Below are positions 35,842 to 43,942 of a stretch of DNA of 64,000 nt, in pieces. A program made the translations under genes and the position numbers. Numbering within the stretch: the stretch's first letter is position 1; every line of letters begins with the position of its first letter. The DNA comes from Enhydrobacter sp. (GTDB taxonomy: Bacteria > Pseudomonadota > Alphaproteobacteria > Reyranellales > Reyranellaceae), in assembly GCA_026126105.1 (NCBI GenBank), contig JAHCJV010000019.1, positions 16,254 through 80,253 on the forward strand. Reading direction: 5' to 3'. A model generated the notes under the pieces. The model made no database searches and was not told the origin of the DNA. It worked only from the letters and a program-made list of their open reading frames with translations.

Positions 35842-36995
35842 TGTGCCTCGTCCAGAAGAGCGTTGTCGGCTCCGAGTGGCGAGCAGGCGGCTTGCGCCGG
35901 CCGTTCGCCGTCGATGCGCAGGGGATTGGCGATCACGCGCAGGCTGCCCTTCGCGGGATGGGGCACAGCCGAGACCATGCCGGTGGCGCGGGCGAAATCC
36001 GAATCGAGCGCCTGGTCCAGTCGATAGACAGGCGCAGCCGGCAGCACGCCATTGAATCGATCGAGCCATTCAGCGGTCGTACGCGTGCGGAAGGTCGGGT
36101 CGAGCGCTTCGGTCAGCGCGGCGCGATTCGCCGCCCGCGTATTGGGATCGGGGAATCGTGCATCGTCGAGCAAGTCCGCACGCCCCATCGCCTCGACGAG
36201 CGATAGCCAGAATTTCTGGGTCATGCACATGATGAAAATCCAGCCGTCGGCCGTCGGAAAGGTCTGCACCGGCGCCAGCGACAGATGCGCGCTGCGCGGC
36301 ACCCGGGGTGAGACATCGCCCTCGTTGAGGTACCACAGGCCCGGATAGGTGAGCTGGTGCATCGCCACGTCGTACAGGCAGGTGTCGACGTCGCAGCCCA
36401 CGCCGGTCGTCCTGGCGCGGAGCAGGCAGGCAAGCAGGCCGACCGTGCCGGTGAGGCCACTCATGCTGTCAATCAGCGACACGCCCACCCGCGTCGGCGG
36501 CCCGTCGGGATCGCCGGTGAGTTCCATCAGGCCGGCCTCGGACTGCATCAGGAAATCATAACCCGGCCAGTCGGCGCGCTCGTTGCCGCGGCCGTAGGCG
36601 GAGATGTGCAGGCAGACGATCTCCGGCTTGAGATGCTTCAGACTCGCGTAATCGATGCCGAGCTTGCCGGGCTGCGTGCCGCGCATGTTGTTGACCACGC
36701 AATCGGCGCTCTTGACCAGAGAGTTGAACTGCGCCCGGCCATCCTTCGATTTAAGATCGAGCGTCACGCTCTTCTTGCCGAGGTTCCAGGCCTGGAAGTA
36801 TTCGCTGTCGTCCTTGCCCAACCGATGCGGCCCGACCTGGCGCGACGGATCGCCGTCCGGCGCCTCGACCTTGATCACCTCGGCGCCGAGCTCGGCCATG
36901 AACATGGTGCCGTAGGGGCCGGCGCCGAACTGCTCGAGCGTCAGCACGCGAATGCCGGCCAGCGGTTTCGACGAGGGCGGCTTGGCGTTACTCAT
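35838..36995 (-). CDS. Class III CoA-transferase (CaiB/BaiF family), first copy
   Basis: 385 residues from the ATG at 36995 (ATGA overlap with the acyl-CoA dehydrogenase stop); an in-frame upstream ATG at 37019 is less likely. 'IRVLTLEQFGAGPYGTMFMAELGAEVIKVEAP' starts the domain, and the catalytic Asp lies in 'WPGYDFLMQSEAGLMELTG'. It probably activates the acid taken up by the divergent Bug receptor at 38235 so that the upstream dehydrogenase can oxidise the CoA ester (inference from gene order). Confidence 0.93.
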   Translation of the reverse strand: MSNAKPPSSKPLAGIRVLTLEQFGAGPYGTMFMAELGAEVIKVEAPDGDPSRQVGPHRLGKDDSEYFQAWNLGKKSVTLDLKSKDGRAQFNSLVKSADCVVNNMRGTQPGKLGIDYASLKHLKPEIVCLHISAYGRGNERADWPGYDFLMQSEAGLMELTGDPDGPPTRVGVSLIDSMSGLTGTVGLLACLLRARTTGVGCDVDTCLYDVAMHQLTYPGLWYLNEGDVSPRVPRSAHLSLAPVQTFPTADGWIFIMCMTQKFWLSLVEAMGRADLLDDARFPDPNTRAANRAALTEALDPTFRTRTTAEWLDRFNGVLPAAPVYRLDQALDSDFARATGMVSAVPHPAKGSLRVIANPLRIDGERPAQAACSPLGADNALLDEAQ

Positions 36996-38149
36996 GCCGA
37001 CGCGTTCCGGCGCGCCCATTGGCGTGCGATGATCAGGCGCTGCATCTCGTTGGTGCCCTCGCCGATGCAGGTCAGCGGCGCGTCGCGATAGAGTCGCTCG
37101 ATGTCGTATTCCTTCGAATAGCCGTAGGCGCCGTGAATCCGCATCGACTCGGTGCTGTTCTCGAGAGCCGCTTCCGAGGCGAAATACTTTGCCATGCCGG
37201 CCTCCATGTCGCAGCGATCGCCGCGATCGAAGGCCTGCGCGGCGTCGAGCGTCAACAGGCGAGCGGCCCGGGCGCGGGTCGCCATTTCGCCGATCTTCAG
37301 GGCGATCGCCTGGTGCTCGATGATCGGCTTGCCAAAGGTCTGACGGAGCTGCGCGTAGTCGGTCGCGAGCCGGAGTGCGCCTTCGGCAATGCCGACGCCG
37401 CGGGCGGCGACGTTGATTCGGCCGAGCTCCAAGCCACCCGCCACCTGGGTAAAGCCGCGGCCTTCGACCTCGCCGATCAGGTGATCGGCCGAAATGCGAT
37501 AGTCCTGGAAGATCAGCTCACCCGAATCGATCGACTTATAGCCAAGCTTCTCGAGCTTGCGGCCAACCGTGAAGCCCGGCCCCTTCGGCGCGATGAACAG
37601 ACTCATCCCTGAATAGCGAGGGCTCGCCTCAGGGTTGGTCTTGACCAGCAGCGCGAAGCACGAGCCCTCGATGCCGTTGCTGATCCAAGTCTTGGTGCCG
37701 TTGATGACGTAGTCGCCCTTGTCGCGCCGCGCTGTCATGCGGATCGCCTGCAGATCGGTGCCGGCGTTCGGCTCGGTCAGCGCCAGCCCCCCCCTCACCT
37801 CGCCGCTTGCGAACTTCGGCAGCCAGTGCCGCCGTTGCGGCTCGGTGCCGAACTTTTCAACCGCCAACGCCAGCATGAGATGCGAGTTGAAGATGCCGGT
37901 GATTGCCATCCAAACTGAAGATATCTTCATCACGATCTGCGCATAGGTCGTCGCCGGCAGCCCGAGCCCGCCATACTCCGGCGACACCGTGGCACCGAAC
38001 AGGCCGAGCTCCTTCATCTGCTCGACGATCTCGGCCGGCCACTTGTCGGCGTGGTCGAACTCCTTCACGCGCGGGCGCACTTCGCGTTCCACCCATCGAT
38101 CGATCGTCGCGAATAACTGCGCCTCGTCCGCAGGATCGATCTTGGCCAT
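36992..38149 (-). CDS. Acyl-CoA dehydrogenase
   Basis: 385 residues from the ATG at 38149 (GGGAG upstream), the classic ACAD length. 'GGLALTEPNAGTDLQAIRMTA' is the FAD and substrate loop; 'TYAQLRQTFGKPIIEHQAIALKIGEMATRARAARL' is the helical signature; 'RIHGAYGYSKEYDIERLYRD' and 'CIGEGTNEMQRLIIARQ' hold the catalytic Glu. It resembles the glutaryl/butyryl-CoA group. It is first in the unit with two CoA-transferases, joined by 4-bp overlaps, and is divergent from a Bug receptor gene across 85 bp. Confidence 0.93.
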   Translation of the reverse strand: MAKIDPADEAQLFATIDRWVEREVRPRVKEFDHADKWPAEIVEQMKELGLFGATVSPEYGGLGLPATTYAQIVMKISSVWMAITGIFNSHLMLALAVEKFGTEPQRRHWLPKFASGEVRGGLALTEPNAGTDLQAIRMTARRDKGDYVINGTKTWISNGIEGSCFALLVKTNPEASPRYSGMSLFIAPKGPGFTVGRKLEKLGYKSIDSGELIFQDYRISADHLIGEVEGRGFTQVAGGLELGRINVAARGVGIAEGALRLATDYAQLRQTFGKPIIEHQAIALKIGEMATRARAARLLTLDAAQAFDRGDRCDMEAGMAKYFASEAALENSTESMRIHGAYGYSKEYDIERLYRDAPLTCIGEGTNEMQRLIIARQWARRNASA

Positions 38150-38234
38150 TGCAATCTCCCAACTTTTGCCGCGACAAGGTGAGAAGACGTACATTCAGAG
38201 TCAACGTAAGGCTAGGCGTGGAGGAAAGAACCAG

Positions 38235-39206
38235 ATGAAGAGACGGGTATTGCTCGGTGCGATGGGCGCCGTGCCGTTCGCACAGCGCGTTCTGGCGCAA
38301 GGCAACGATTGGCCGACGCGCAATGTACGCATCGTCTGCCCCTTCACGCCCGGTGGGTCGCAGGACCTGATCGCGCGGCGCCTCGGCGTCAAGCTCACGG
38401 ACCATTTCGGCCAATCATTCGTGGTCGAGAACCGGTCCGGCGCCGGCGGCTCGATTGCTGCCGACAATGTCGCCAAGTCCGCGCCCGACGGCTATTCGGT
38501 GCTGCTGGGCAATATCGGCAGCCACGCGCTCGTGCCGCATCTTTTCGCCAAGCCGCCCTACAACGCTTTCACCGATCTCGAGACCGCGTGCTGGATCGGC
38601 ACCCAGCCCAACCTGCTGGCCTGTCACCCCGACTTTCCGCACGATACGCCGCAGAAGTTGATCGCCGCAGCGAAAGCGGATCCAGGCAAATATTCCTATG
38701 GGTCGTCCGGGGTTGGGACCTCACCATCTTTGACCATGGAACTGATCAAGCAGAAGACAGGTGTCGATCTGACCTTCATTTCCTATCGCGGCGCCTCGGC
38801 GGCCGCGGCGGACGTCCTGAGCGGAACCATACCGATGGTCATCGCCAACATCGATTCCCTGATGGGCCACGTCAACGGCGGCAAGCTTAAGCCGATCGCC
38901 ACCACAGGTGCCCAGCGCTCGGGTGCCGCGCCCAATACTCCGACGTTGGTAGAAGCCGGCTTTCCCGACCTGATCGTCACTTCATGGTCGTTGTGGGCGG
39001 TGCCGGCCAAGACTCCGGCGGCGATCAAGGAAAAGCTCAGGCTCGGCACCGAGAAGGCTCTGAAACAGCCCGATGTGGTCGAGAGCATGAAGGTCGGCGG
39101 CTTCGATCCCGGCACCATGTCGGTCGCCGAGGCCGATGCCTTCATCAAGACCGAGTACCAGCGCTGGGGCGAGGTCATCCGTGCCGCGGGCATCAAGCCG
39201 CAGTGA
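38235..39206 (+). CDS. Bug/TctC-type solute receptor
   Basis: 323 residues from ATG 38235 (GGAGGAAAG upstream). It has a signal peptide to about residue 21 (RVLLGAMGAVPFAQRVLAQG), then 'VRIVCPFTPGGSQDLIARRL' and 'VENRSGAGGSIAADNVAKSAPDG', the Bug pattern. It is the second receptor in the window without TctA/TctB. It is divergent from the acyl-CoA dehydrogenase/CoA-transferase operon, the typical arrangement of a receptor for the acid degraded by that operon. Confidence 0.93.
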   Translation: MKRRVLLGAMGAVPFAQRVLAQGNDWPTRNVRIVCPFTPGGSQDLIARRLGVKLTDHFGQSFVVENRSGAGGSIAADNVAKSAPDGYSVLLGNIGSHALVPHLFAKPPYNAFTDLETACWIGTQPNLLACHPDFPHDTPQKLIAAAKADPGKYSYGSSGVGTSPSLTMELIKQKTGVDLTFISYRGASAAAADVLSGTIPMVIANIDSLMGHVNGGKLKPIATTGAQRSGAAPNTPTLVEAGFPDLIVTSWSLWAVPAKTPAAIKEKLRLGTEKALKQPDVVESMKVGGFDPGTMSVAEADAFIKTEYQRWGEVIRAAGIKPQ

Positions 39207-39213
39207 CAAGCCG

Positions 39214-39726
39214 CTGGTGCCGGACCTGTTGGCACCGGGCCTCGACCTGGTGTTCTGCGGGACGGCACCAAGCCCTGCTTCCTTCAAGGCACGCGCCTAT
39301 TATGCCAATCCGGGCAATGCCTTCTGGCCGACGCTCCACGCCGTCGGCCTCACGCCCGAGCGTTTCACACCACAGCGCTATCCCGAGCTGCTGGCGTGGC
39401 GCATTGGCCTCACCGACCTCAACAAAGTCGAGTACGGCTCCGACCACGAGCTTACTGCCGGCGCAATGGATGCGGCATCGCTGCGCGCCAAGGTCGCCAA
39501 GTACCGGCCGGCGGCCATCGCCTTCACCAGCAAGAATGCCGCGTCGCTCGCTCTCGGCGTCAAGGCTCCCGCATATGGCCGACAGCGGGACCTGTTCGAA
39601 GGTGCCGTCACGTTCGTGCTCGCCTCGCCATCCGGCCGCGCGCGCTCGTTTTGGACAATCGAGCCGTGGCGCGCCGCAGCCGCCTTCGTGATGGAGCGGC
39701 GCCTTTCGCGCGAGAAAGAAGTCTGA
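39214..39726 (+). CDS. Mug-like mismatch-specific DNA glycosylase
   Basis: 170 residues from a GTG at 39214, chosen because the protein then starts MPDLLAPGLDLVFCGTAPS, matching the E. coli Mug start (ILAPGLRVVFCG). It includes 'YYANPGNAFWPTLHAVGLTP', 'GLTDLNK', 'AFTSKNAAS' and a C-terminal 'SPSGRARSFW'. The family removes uracil or thymine from mismatches with G. Motif I is GTAPS, lacking the Asn of GINPG that positions the water in Mug/TDG. There is no Shine-Dalgarno; it starts 7 bp after the Bug gene, so it may be translated by coupling. Confidence 0.82.
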   Translation: MVPDLLAPGLDLVFCGTAPSPASFKARAYYANPGNAFWPTLHAVGLTPERFTPQRYPELLAWRIGLTDLNKVEYGSDHELTAGAMDAASLRAKVAKYRPAAIAFTSKNAASLALGVKAPAYGRQRDLFEGAVTFVLASPSGRARSFWTIEPWRAAAAFVMERRLSREKEV

Positions 39727-39737
39727 GCCGAGGCGCG

Positions 39738-40193
39738 TCAGGCGCCGGGCTGCGCGCGGCGCGATTCCTCCTCGGCGCGGGCTTCGATCGCTTCCATGTC
39801 GTCGTCGCTCATGCCGAAGTGGTGACCGATCTCGTGGATCAGCACATGGCGCACGATGTGCGGCAGGTCGTCGTCCGACTCGCACCAGTAGTCGAGGATC
39901 GGACGGCGGTAGAGGAAGATGCGGTCGATGTCGTTTGCAACGTGGCCCGCGCCCCGCTCGACCATCGACACACCCTGATAGAGGCCGAGGAGGTCGAAGG
40001 GCGTGTCGAGCTCCATCGCCTTCTCGACTTCGTCTGACGGGAAGTCGTCGACCTGGATGCGCACGTTTCCGACGTGACGACGAAACTCCTCGGGGATCGT
40101 CGCGAGCGCCTCGGCGGCAATCGCTTCGACGTCCTCGAGAGTCGGCGCCTTGCTGAAGCACGGCATGGACCGCGGGTTCGTGAAGACCGGCAT
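39738..40193 (-). CDS. Zincin-like metallopeptidase family protein
   Basis: 151 residues from the ATG at 40193; ATG 40166 is an alternative. The zinc motif is HEIGHHFG (HExxH plus third-ligand Asp/Glu region 'SDDDMEAIEA') at about 124-131. The preceding 'NDIDRIFLYRRPILDY' strand and 'LLGLYQGVSM' fit the small, single-domain metallopeptidase family (DUF1025-like) of proteobacteria. Its biological substrate is unknown. It is convergent with the glycosylase gene with 11 bp between the stops, and divergent from the ABC operon. Confidence 0.85.
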   Translation of the reverse strand: MPVFTNPRSMPCFSKAPTLEDVEAIAAEALATIPEEFRRHVGNVRIQVDDFPSDEVEKAMELDTPFDLLGLYQGVSMVERGAGHVANDIDRIFLYRRPILDYWCESDDDLPHIVRHVLIHEIGHHFGMSDDDMEAIEARAEEESRRAQPGA

Positions 40194-40315
40194 CACTCCC
40201 CCATATAGCAGGCGCGCGCCCACGCCAAGCTCTCGGGGTGACGCTCGTCCATGGAAGATTGGCGCGGGATTCGCATGGTCGCGTTCCGGAACGAACCACA
40301 CTAAGCTCGACACGC

Positions 40316-41233
40316 ATGTTGCGCTTTCTCATACGTCGAATCGTCGTCGCGTTGCTCGTTGCCGCGACGGTCATGACGCTTGCTTTCGTCATGACGCGTT
40401 TGTCGGGCGACCTCGCCACCTCGATCGCCGGGCCCAACGCGACGCAGGCAGATATCGACGCTATCCGCAAGGCGTATGGACTGGACCAACCTGTGATCGC
40501 GCAGTTCCTTGACTGGGTCAGCCGCGCCACGATGGGCGATCTCGGCGACAGCTTCTTCTTCAAGAAGCGCGTCTCGTCGCTGATCGGCGAGCGCATGCCC
40601 GTCACCCTGACACTCGGTCTCACCGGTTTGATGATCGCGTTGGTGGTCTCATTGCCTCTCGGCATTCTGGCTGCAGTGAAGGAAAACACCGCGTTCGATC
40701 GCGCCGTGCAGGTCGTAGCGCTGCTCGGGCAGGCCATGCCGTCGTTCTGGCTTGGTCTGATACTAATGATCGTGTTCGGGCTGCAGCTCGGCTGGCTGCC
40801 GATCTCCGGCACCGACTCGTGGCAGAGCTTTATTATGCCGGGCGTCGTGCTTGCCTTCTCCGCGATCCCCGCGCTCACACGGCTGACGCGTGCCGGCATG
40901 ATCCAGGCGATGGGCTCCGACTACATCCGCACCGCGCGCGCCAAGGGACTGTCGCGCGCCTCGATCCTGCTGAAGCACGCGCTGCGCAATGCAGCAATTC
41001 CGGTGGTGGCGATCGCCGCTGTGCAGCTCGGCTTCATGCTCGGCGGATCGATCGTGATCGAGCAGGTCTTCGCCCTGCACGGCGTCGGTTTCCTCGCCTG
41101 GGAGAGCATCGCCAAGAACGACTTTCCCGTCGTGCAGGCCGTCGTGCTGGTGCTGGCGGTGATCTATGTCGGCCTCACCATGCTGGCGGACATGCTGAAT
41201 GCCCTGCTCGATCCGCGTCTGCGCAGCGCATGA
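40316..41233 (+). CDS. Opp/Dpp-type ABC transporter permease (DppB-like)
   Basis: 305 residues from the ATG at 40316. Six membrane segments, 'RFLIRRIVVALLVAATVMTLAF' at the N-terminus, and the EAA loop 'DYIRTARAKGLSRASILLKHALRNAAIPV' near 225-255 that docks with the ATPase. It belongs to the BPD_transp_1 family with the DppB N-terminal domain. It is the first gene of a five-gene unit with 4-bp overlaps throughout (40316-45072). Confidence 0.93.
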   Translation: MLRFLIRRIVVALLVAATVMTLAFVMTRLSGDLATSIAGPNATQADIDAIRKAYGLDQPVIAQFLDWVSRATMGDLGDSFFFKKRVSSLIGERMPVTLTLGLTGLMIALVVSLPLGILAAVKENTAFDRAVQVVALLGQAMPSFWLGLILMIVFGLQLGWLPISGTDSWQSFIMPGVVLAFSAIPALTRLTRAGMIQAMGSDYIRTARAKGLSRASILLKHALRNAAIPVVAIAAVQLGFMLGGSIVIEQVFALHGVGFLAWESIAKNDFPVVQAVVLVLAVIYVGLTMLADMLNALLDPRLRSA

Positions 41234-42066
41234 GACGCGGCTGGAAGAATATCGCCACCTGGATCGGCGCCGTCATTGTCGGCCTTGCCGCCTTCTGTGC
41301 GCTGTTTGCACCATTTCTCGTGCCGCATGACCCCTTTACGCAGGATCTCGGCAAGCGCCTGCTGGTGCCCTTCTGGATGGACGGGACCGATCCACAGCAC
41401 CTGCTCGGCACAGATCAGCTGGGACGCGACTATCTGGCGCGCCTGATCTATGGCTGCCGCATCTCGATGATGATCGGCGTCACGGTAACGATCGTCTCGG
41501 GCGTGATTGGCATCACCATGGGCGTGCTCGGCGGATTCATTGGCGGGCGGGTCGACGACATCGTGCTGTTCGCCATCACCACGCGCCTGTCGCTGCCGGT
41601 CGTGCTGGTCGCCCTCGCCGTGGTCGGCCTGCTCGGCAGCTCGATGACGATCCTGATGATCACGCTCGGCTTGCTGCTGTGGGAGCGCTTTGCGGTGGTG
41701 GCCCGCTCGACAACGATGCAGGTGCGAAACCTCGATTTCGTCGCCGCCGCCTGGTGCGCCGGCTGCTCGCGCTTCCGCATCCTGGCTGGCGAGGTGCTGC
41801 CCAACATCGCAAGTCATCTCGTGGTCGTGGCTACCCTCGAGATCGCTCTCGCAATCCTGCTCGAGGCCGCCCTCTCCTTCCTCGGCCTCGGCGTGCCGCC
41901 GCCGCTGCCGTCCTGGGGCCTGATGATCGCCGAGGCGAAGGACTACATGTTCTTCAGCCCATGGGTGATCATGATCCCGGGTGTCTGCCTGTTCGTCCTC
42001 GTGCTGGGGATCAACCTGCTGGGCGACGGGTTGCGCGACACGTTCGGCGCGAGGACGGACCCGTGA
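41230..42066 (+). CDS. Opp/Dpp-type ABC transporter permease (DppC-like)
   Basis: 278 residues; the ATG overlaps the preceding stop (ATGA). The DppC N-terminal helix is followed by 'HDPFTQDLGKRLLVPFWMDGTDPQHLLGTDQLGRDYLARLIYG', the usual GTDxxGRD start of the permease core. The EAA loop is 'NLDFVAAAWCAGCSRFRILAGEVLPN'. The DppB/DppC pair forms the heterodimeric channel. The loop and 'LLGTDQLGRD' are standard, so the substrate could be a peptide, nickel or another solute. Confidence 0.92.
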   Translation: MRRGWKNIATWIGAVIVGLAAFCALFAPFLVPHDPFTQDLGKRLLVPFWMDGTDPQHLLGTDQLGRDYLARLIYGCRISMMIGVTVTIVSGVIGITMGVLGGFIGGRVDDIVLFAITTRLSLPVVLVALAVVGLLGSSMTILMITLGLLLWERFAVVARSTTMQVRNLDFVAAAWCAGCSRFRILAGEVLPNIASHLVVVATLEIALAILLEAALSFLGLGVPPPLPSWGLMIAEAKDYMFFSPWVIMIPGVCLFVLVLGINLLGDGLRDTFGARTDP

Positions 42067-43016
42067 GCGCCCTGCTCGAGGTCGAGAAACTCGAAGTAGG
42101 TTTCGGTCGCACGGCGGCGGTGCGCGGCTCCTCCTTCACCGTCGAGCGCGGCGAGACCCACTGCCTTGTGGGCGAATCCGGGTGTGGAAAATCGGTGACC
42201 GCCCTCGCGATCATGAATCTGCTGGCGCGCAACGGCGTGCGGCGCGCAACGCGGCTCGCCTTCCAGGGCGAAGATCTGCAGAGGCTGGACGAGACCGGCA
42301 TGTCGCGTCTGCGCGGAAACGCGATGGCGATGATCTTCCAGGAGCCGATGACCAGCCTGAACCCCGCCTATACGGTCGGTTCGCAGATGACGGAGGTGCT
42401 GCGCCGGCACAAGGGGGCCAACCAGCGGGTAGCGACCGACCGCGCTGCCGACCTGCTGGCGCGCGTCGGCATCACGGCGCCTGGCATGCGGCTCGGCCAG
42501 TTTCCGCACCAGCTCTCGGGCGGCCTACGGCAACGCGTGATGATCGCCATGGCGTTGATGTGCGATCCCCAGCTCCTCATTGCCGACGAGCCGACTACCG
42601 CGCTCGACGTCACGGTTCAGGCGCAGATTCTGCGGCTGCTGGCCACCCTGCAGCGCGAGCTGGGTCTCGGACTCCTGTTGATCACCCACGATCTCGGCAT
42701 CGTCGCTCGGGTCGCGACGCGTGTCTCGGTGATGTACGCGGGCGAGGTGGTCGAGAGCGCGCCGACAGCCGAGCTCTTCGCCAGTCCCAGACACCCCTAT
42801 ACTCAGGGCCTGTTGCGCTGCGTGCCTGTGCCTGGAAAGACCCGCCGAGACGAACCGCTCGGCTCGATTCCTGGCACCGTGCCGAGAGTCGGCCCGGGCT
42901 TCGAAGGCTGTGCCTTCCGCGATCGCTGCGAGTTCGCCGACGAGACGTGCAAGCACACGATCCCGCGCCACCTCGCGGCGCCGACTCACGATTTCCTGTG
43001 CCGATTGCCGGCATGA
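42063..43016 (+). CDS. Opp/Dpp ABC transporter ATPase (DppD-like)
   Basis: 317 residues from a GTG that overlaps the dppC stop (GTGA). Walker A GESGCGKSV, Q-loop FQEPMTSLNPAY, signature LSGGLRQRVMIAMAL, Walker B LLIADEPTTALD, and the C-terminal oligopeptide-transporter domain with Cys residues 'GFEGCAFRDRCEFADETCKH' (a cluster-type Cys motif, C-x5-C-x6-C with another downstream). It powers the permease pair. Confidence 0.93.
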   Translation: MSALLEVEKLEVGFGRTAAVRGSSFTVERGETHCLVGESGCGKSVTALAIMNLLARNGVRRATRLAFQGEDLQRLDETGMSRLRGNAMAMIFQEPMTSLNPAYTVGSQMTEVLRRHKGANQRVATDRAADLLARVGITAPGMRLGQFPHQLSGGLRQRVMIAMALMCDPQLLIADEPTTALDVTVQAQILRLLATLQRELGLGLLLITHDLGIVARVATRVSVMYAGEVVESAPTAELFASPRHPYTQGLLRCVPVPGKTRRDEPLGSIPGTVPRVGPGFEGCAFRDRCEFADETCKHTIPRHLAAPTHDFLCRLPA

Positions 43017-43942
43017 CGCCCGCGATCGAGGTCCGCAACGTGCGGAGAACCTTCAAGGCCGGCAGGCGGAGCGTCGTGGCGGTGGACGGCGTTTCCTTCT
43101 CTGTGCCGATCGGGGGCGTGCTCGGCATCGTGGGCGAATCCGGCTGCGGGAAATCCACCCTGGCCCGACTGATCCTCGGCCTGCTGCCGGCGGACTCCGG
43201 CGATATCATTGTCGAAGGCAAACGGCTCGGCGACATGGACCGCAAGGCGCGGGCGCGCCTGATCCAGCCAGTCTTCCAGGACCCGTTCGCGTCGCTCAAT
43301 CCGCTGGTTAGGATCCGCGACATCGTCGGCATGCCGCTCGTCGCGCAAGGCACCTTCTCCCGAGCCGAGATCACCAGGAAGGTCGAAGAGATGCTGGCCC
43401 GCGTCGGACTGACGAAGGAGATGAGCGACCGACTGCCGGCCGAGCTGTCGGGCGGCCAGCGCCAGCGGGTCGCCATCGCGCGCGCCCTGGTGCTGCGCCC
43501 GCGGATCGTCGTGTGCGACGAGCCGACCTCGGCGCTCGACGTGTCGGTGCAGGCGCAGATCCTCAACCTTTTGGCCGAGCTGCGCCGCGACCTCAATCTT
43601 ACCTATCTGTTCATCAGCCATAACCTCGCGGTCGTGGAGCATGTGGCGAGCGAGGTGGCGGTCATGTATCTCGGCCGCCTGGTGGAGCGCGAGCCGACGG
43701 AGACGTTGTTCGCTAAGCCCGAACATCCCTACACCAGGGCGCTCCTTGCCTCGGTGTTGACCCCGGAGCCGGGTCTGGGCGTCCCCGATGTAGGGTTGGG
43801 CGATAGCTTGCCCGACCCCGCCAACATCCCGCCGGGCTGCCGGTTCCATCCGCGCTGCCCGATCGCCGAGCCGCGCTGTGCAATCGAAACGCCGCCGTTG
43901 AAGCGGCGGCCGGCCGGCAGTGTAGAATGCCGCCTGGCATGA
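43013..43942 (+). CDS. Opp/Dpp ABC transporter ATPase (DppF-like)
   Basis: 309 residues from ATG 43013, overlapping the previous stop. Walker A GESGCGKST, Q-loop VFQDPFASLNPL, signature LSGGQRQRVAIARAL, Walker B IVVCDEPTSALD. It has the C-terminal 'PPGCRFHPRCPIAEPRC' Cys motif of this family. It is the second ATPase of the heterodimer. The ATG of the next gene, an FAD monooxygenase, overlaps its stop (ATGA), which is unusual for a peptide transporter. Confidence 0.93.
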   Translation: MTPAIEVRNVRRTFKAGRRSVVAVDGVSFSVPIGGVLGIVGESGCGKSTLARLILGLLPADSGDIIVEGKRLGDMDRKARARLIQPVFQDPFASLNPLVRIRDIVGMPLVAQGTFSRAEITRKVEEMLARVGLTKEMSDRLPAELSGGQRQRVAIARALVLRPRIVVCDEPTSALDVSVQAQILNLLAELRRDLNLTYLFISHNLAVVEHVASEVAVMYLGRLVEREPTETLFAKPEHPYTRALLASVLTPEPGLGVPDVGLGDSLPDPANIPPGCRFHPRCPIAEPRCAIETPPLKRRPAGSVECRLA

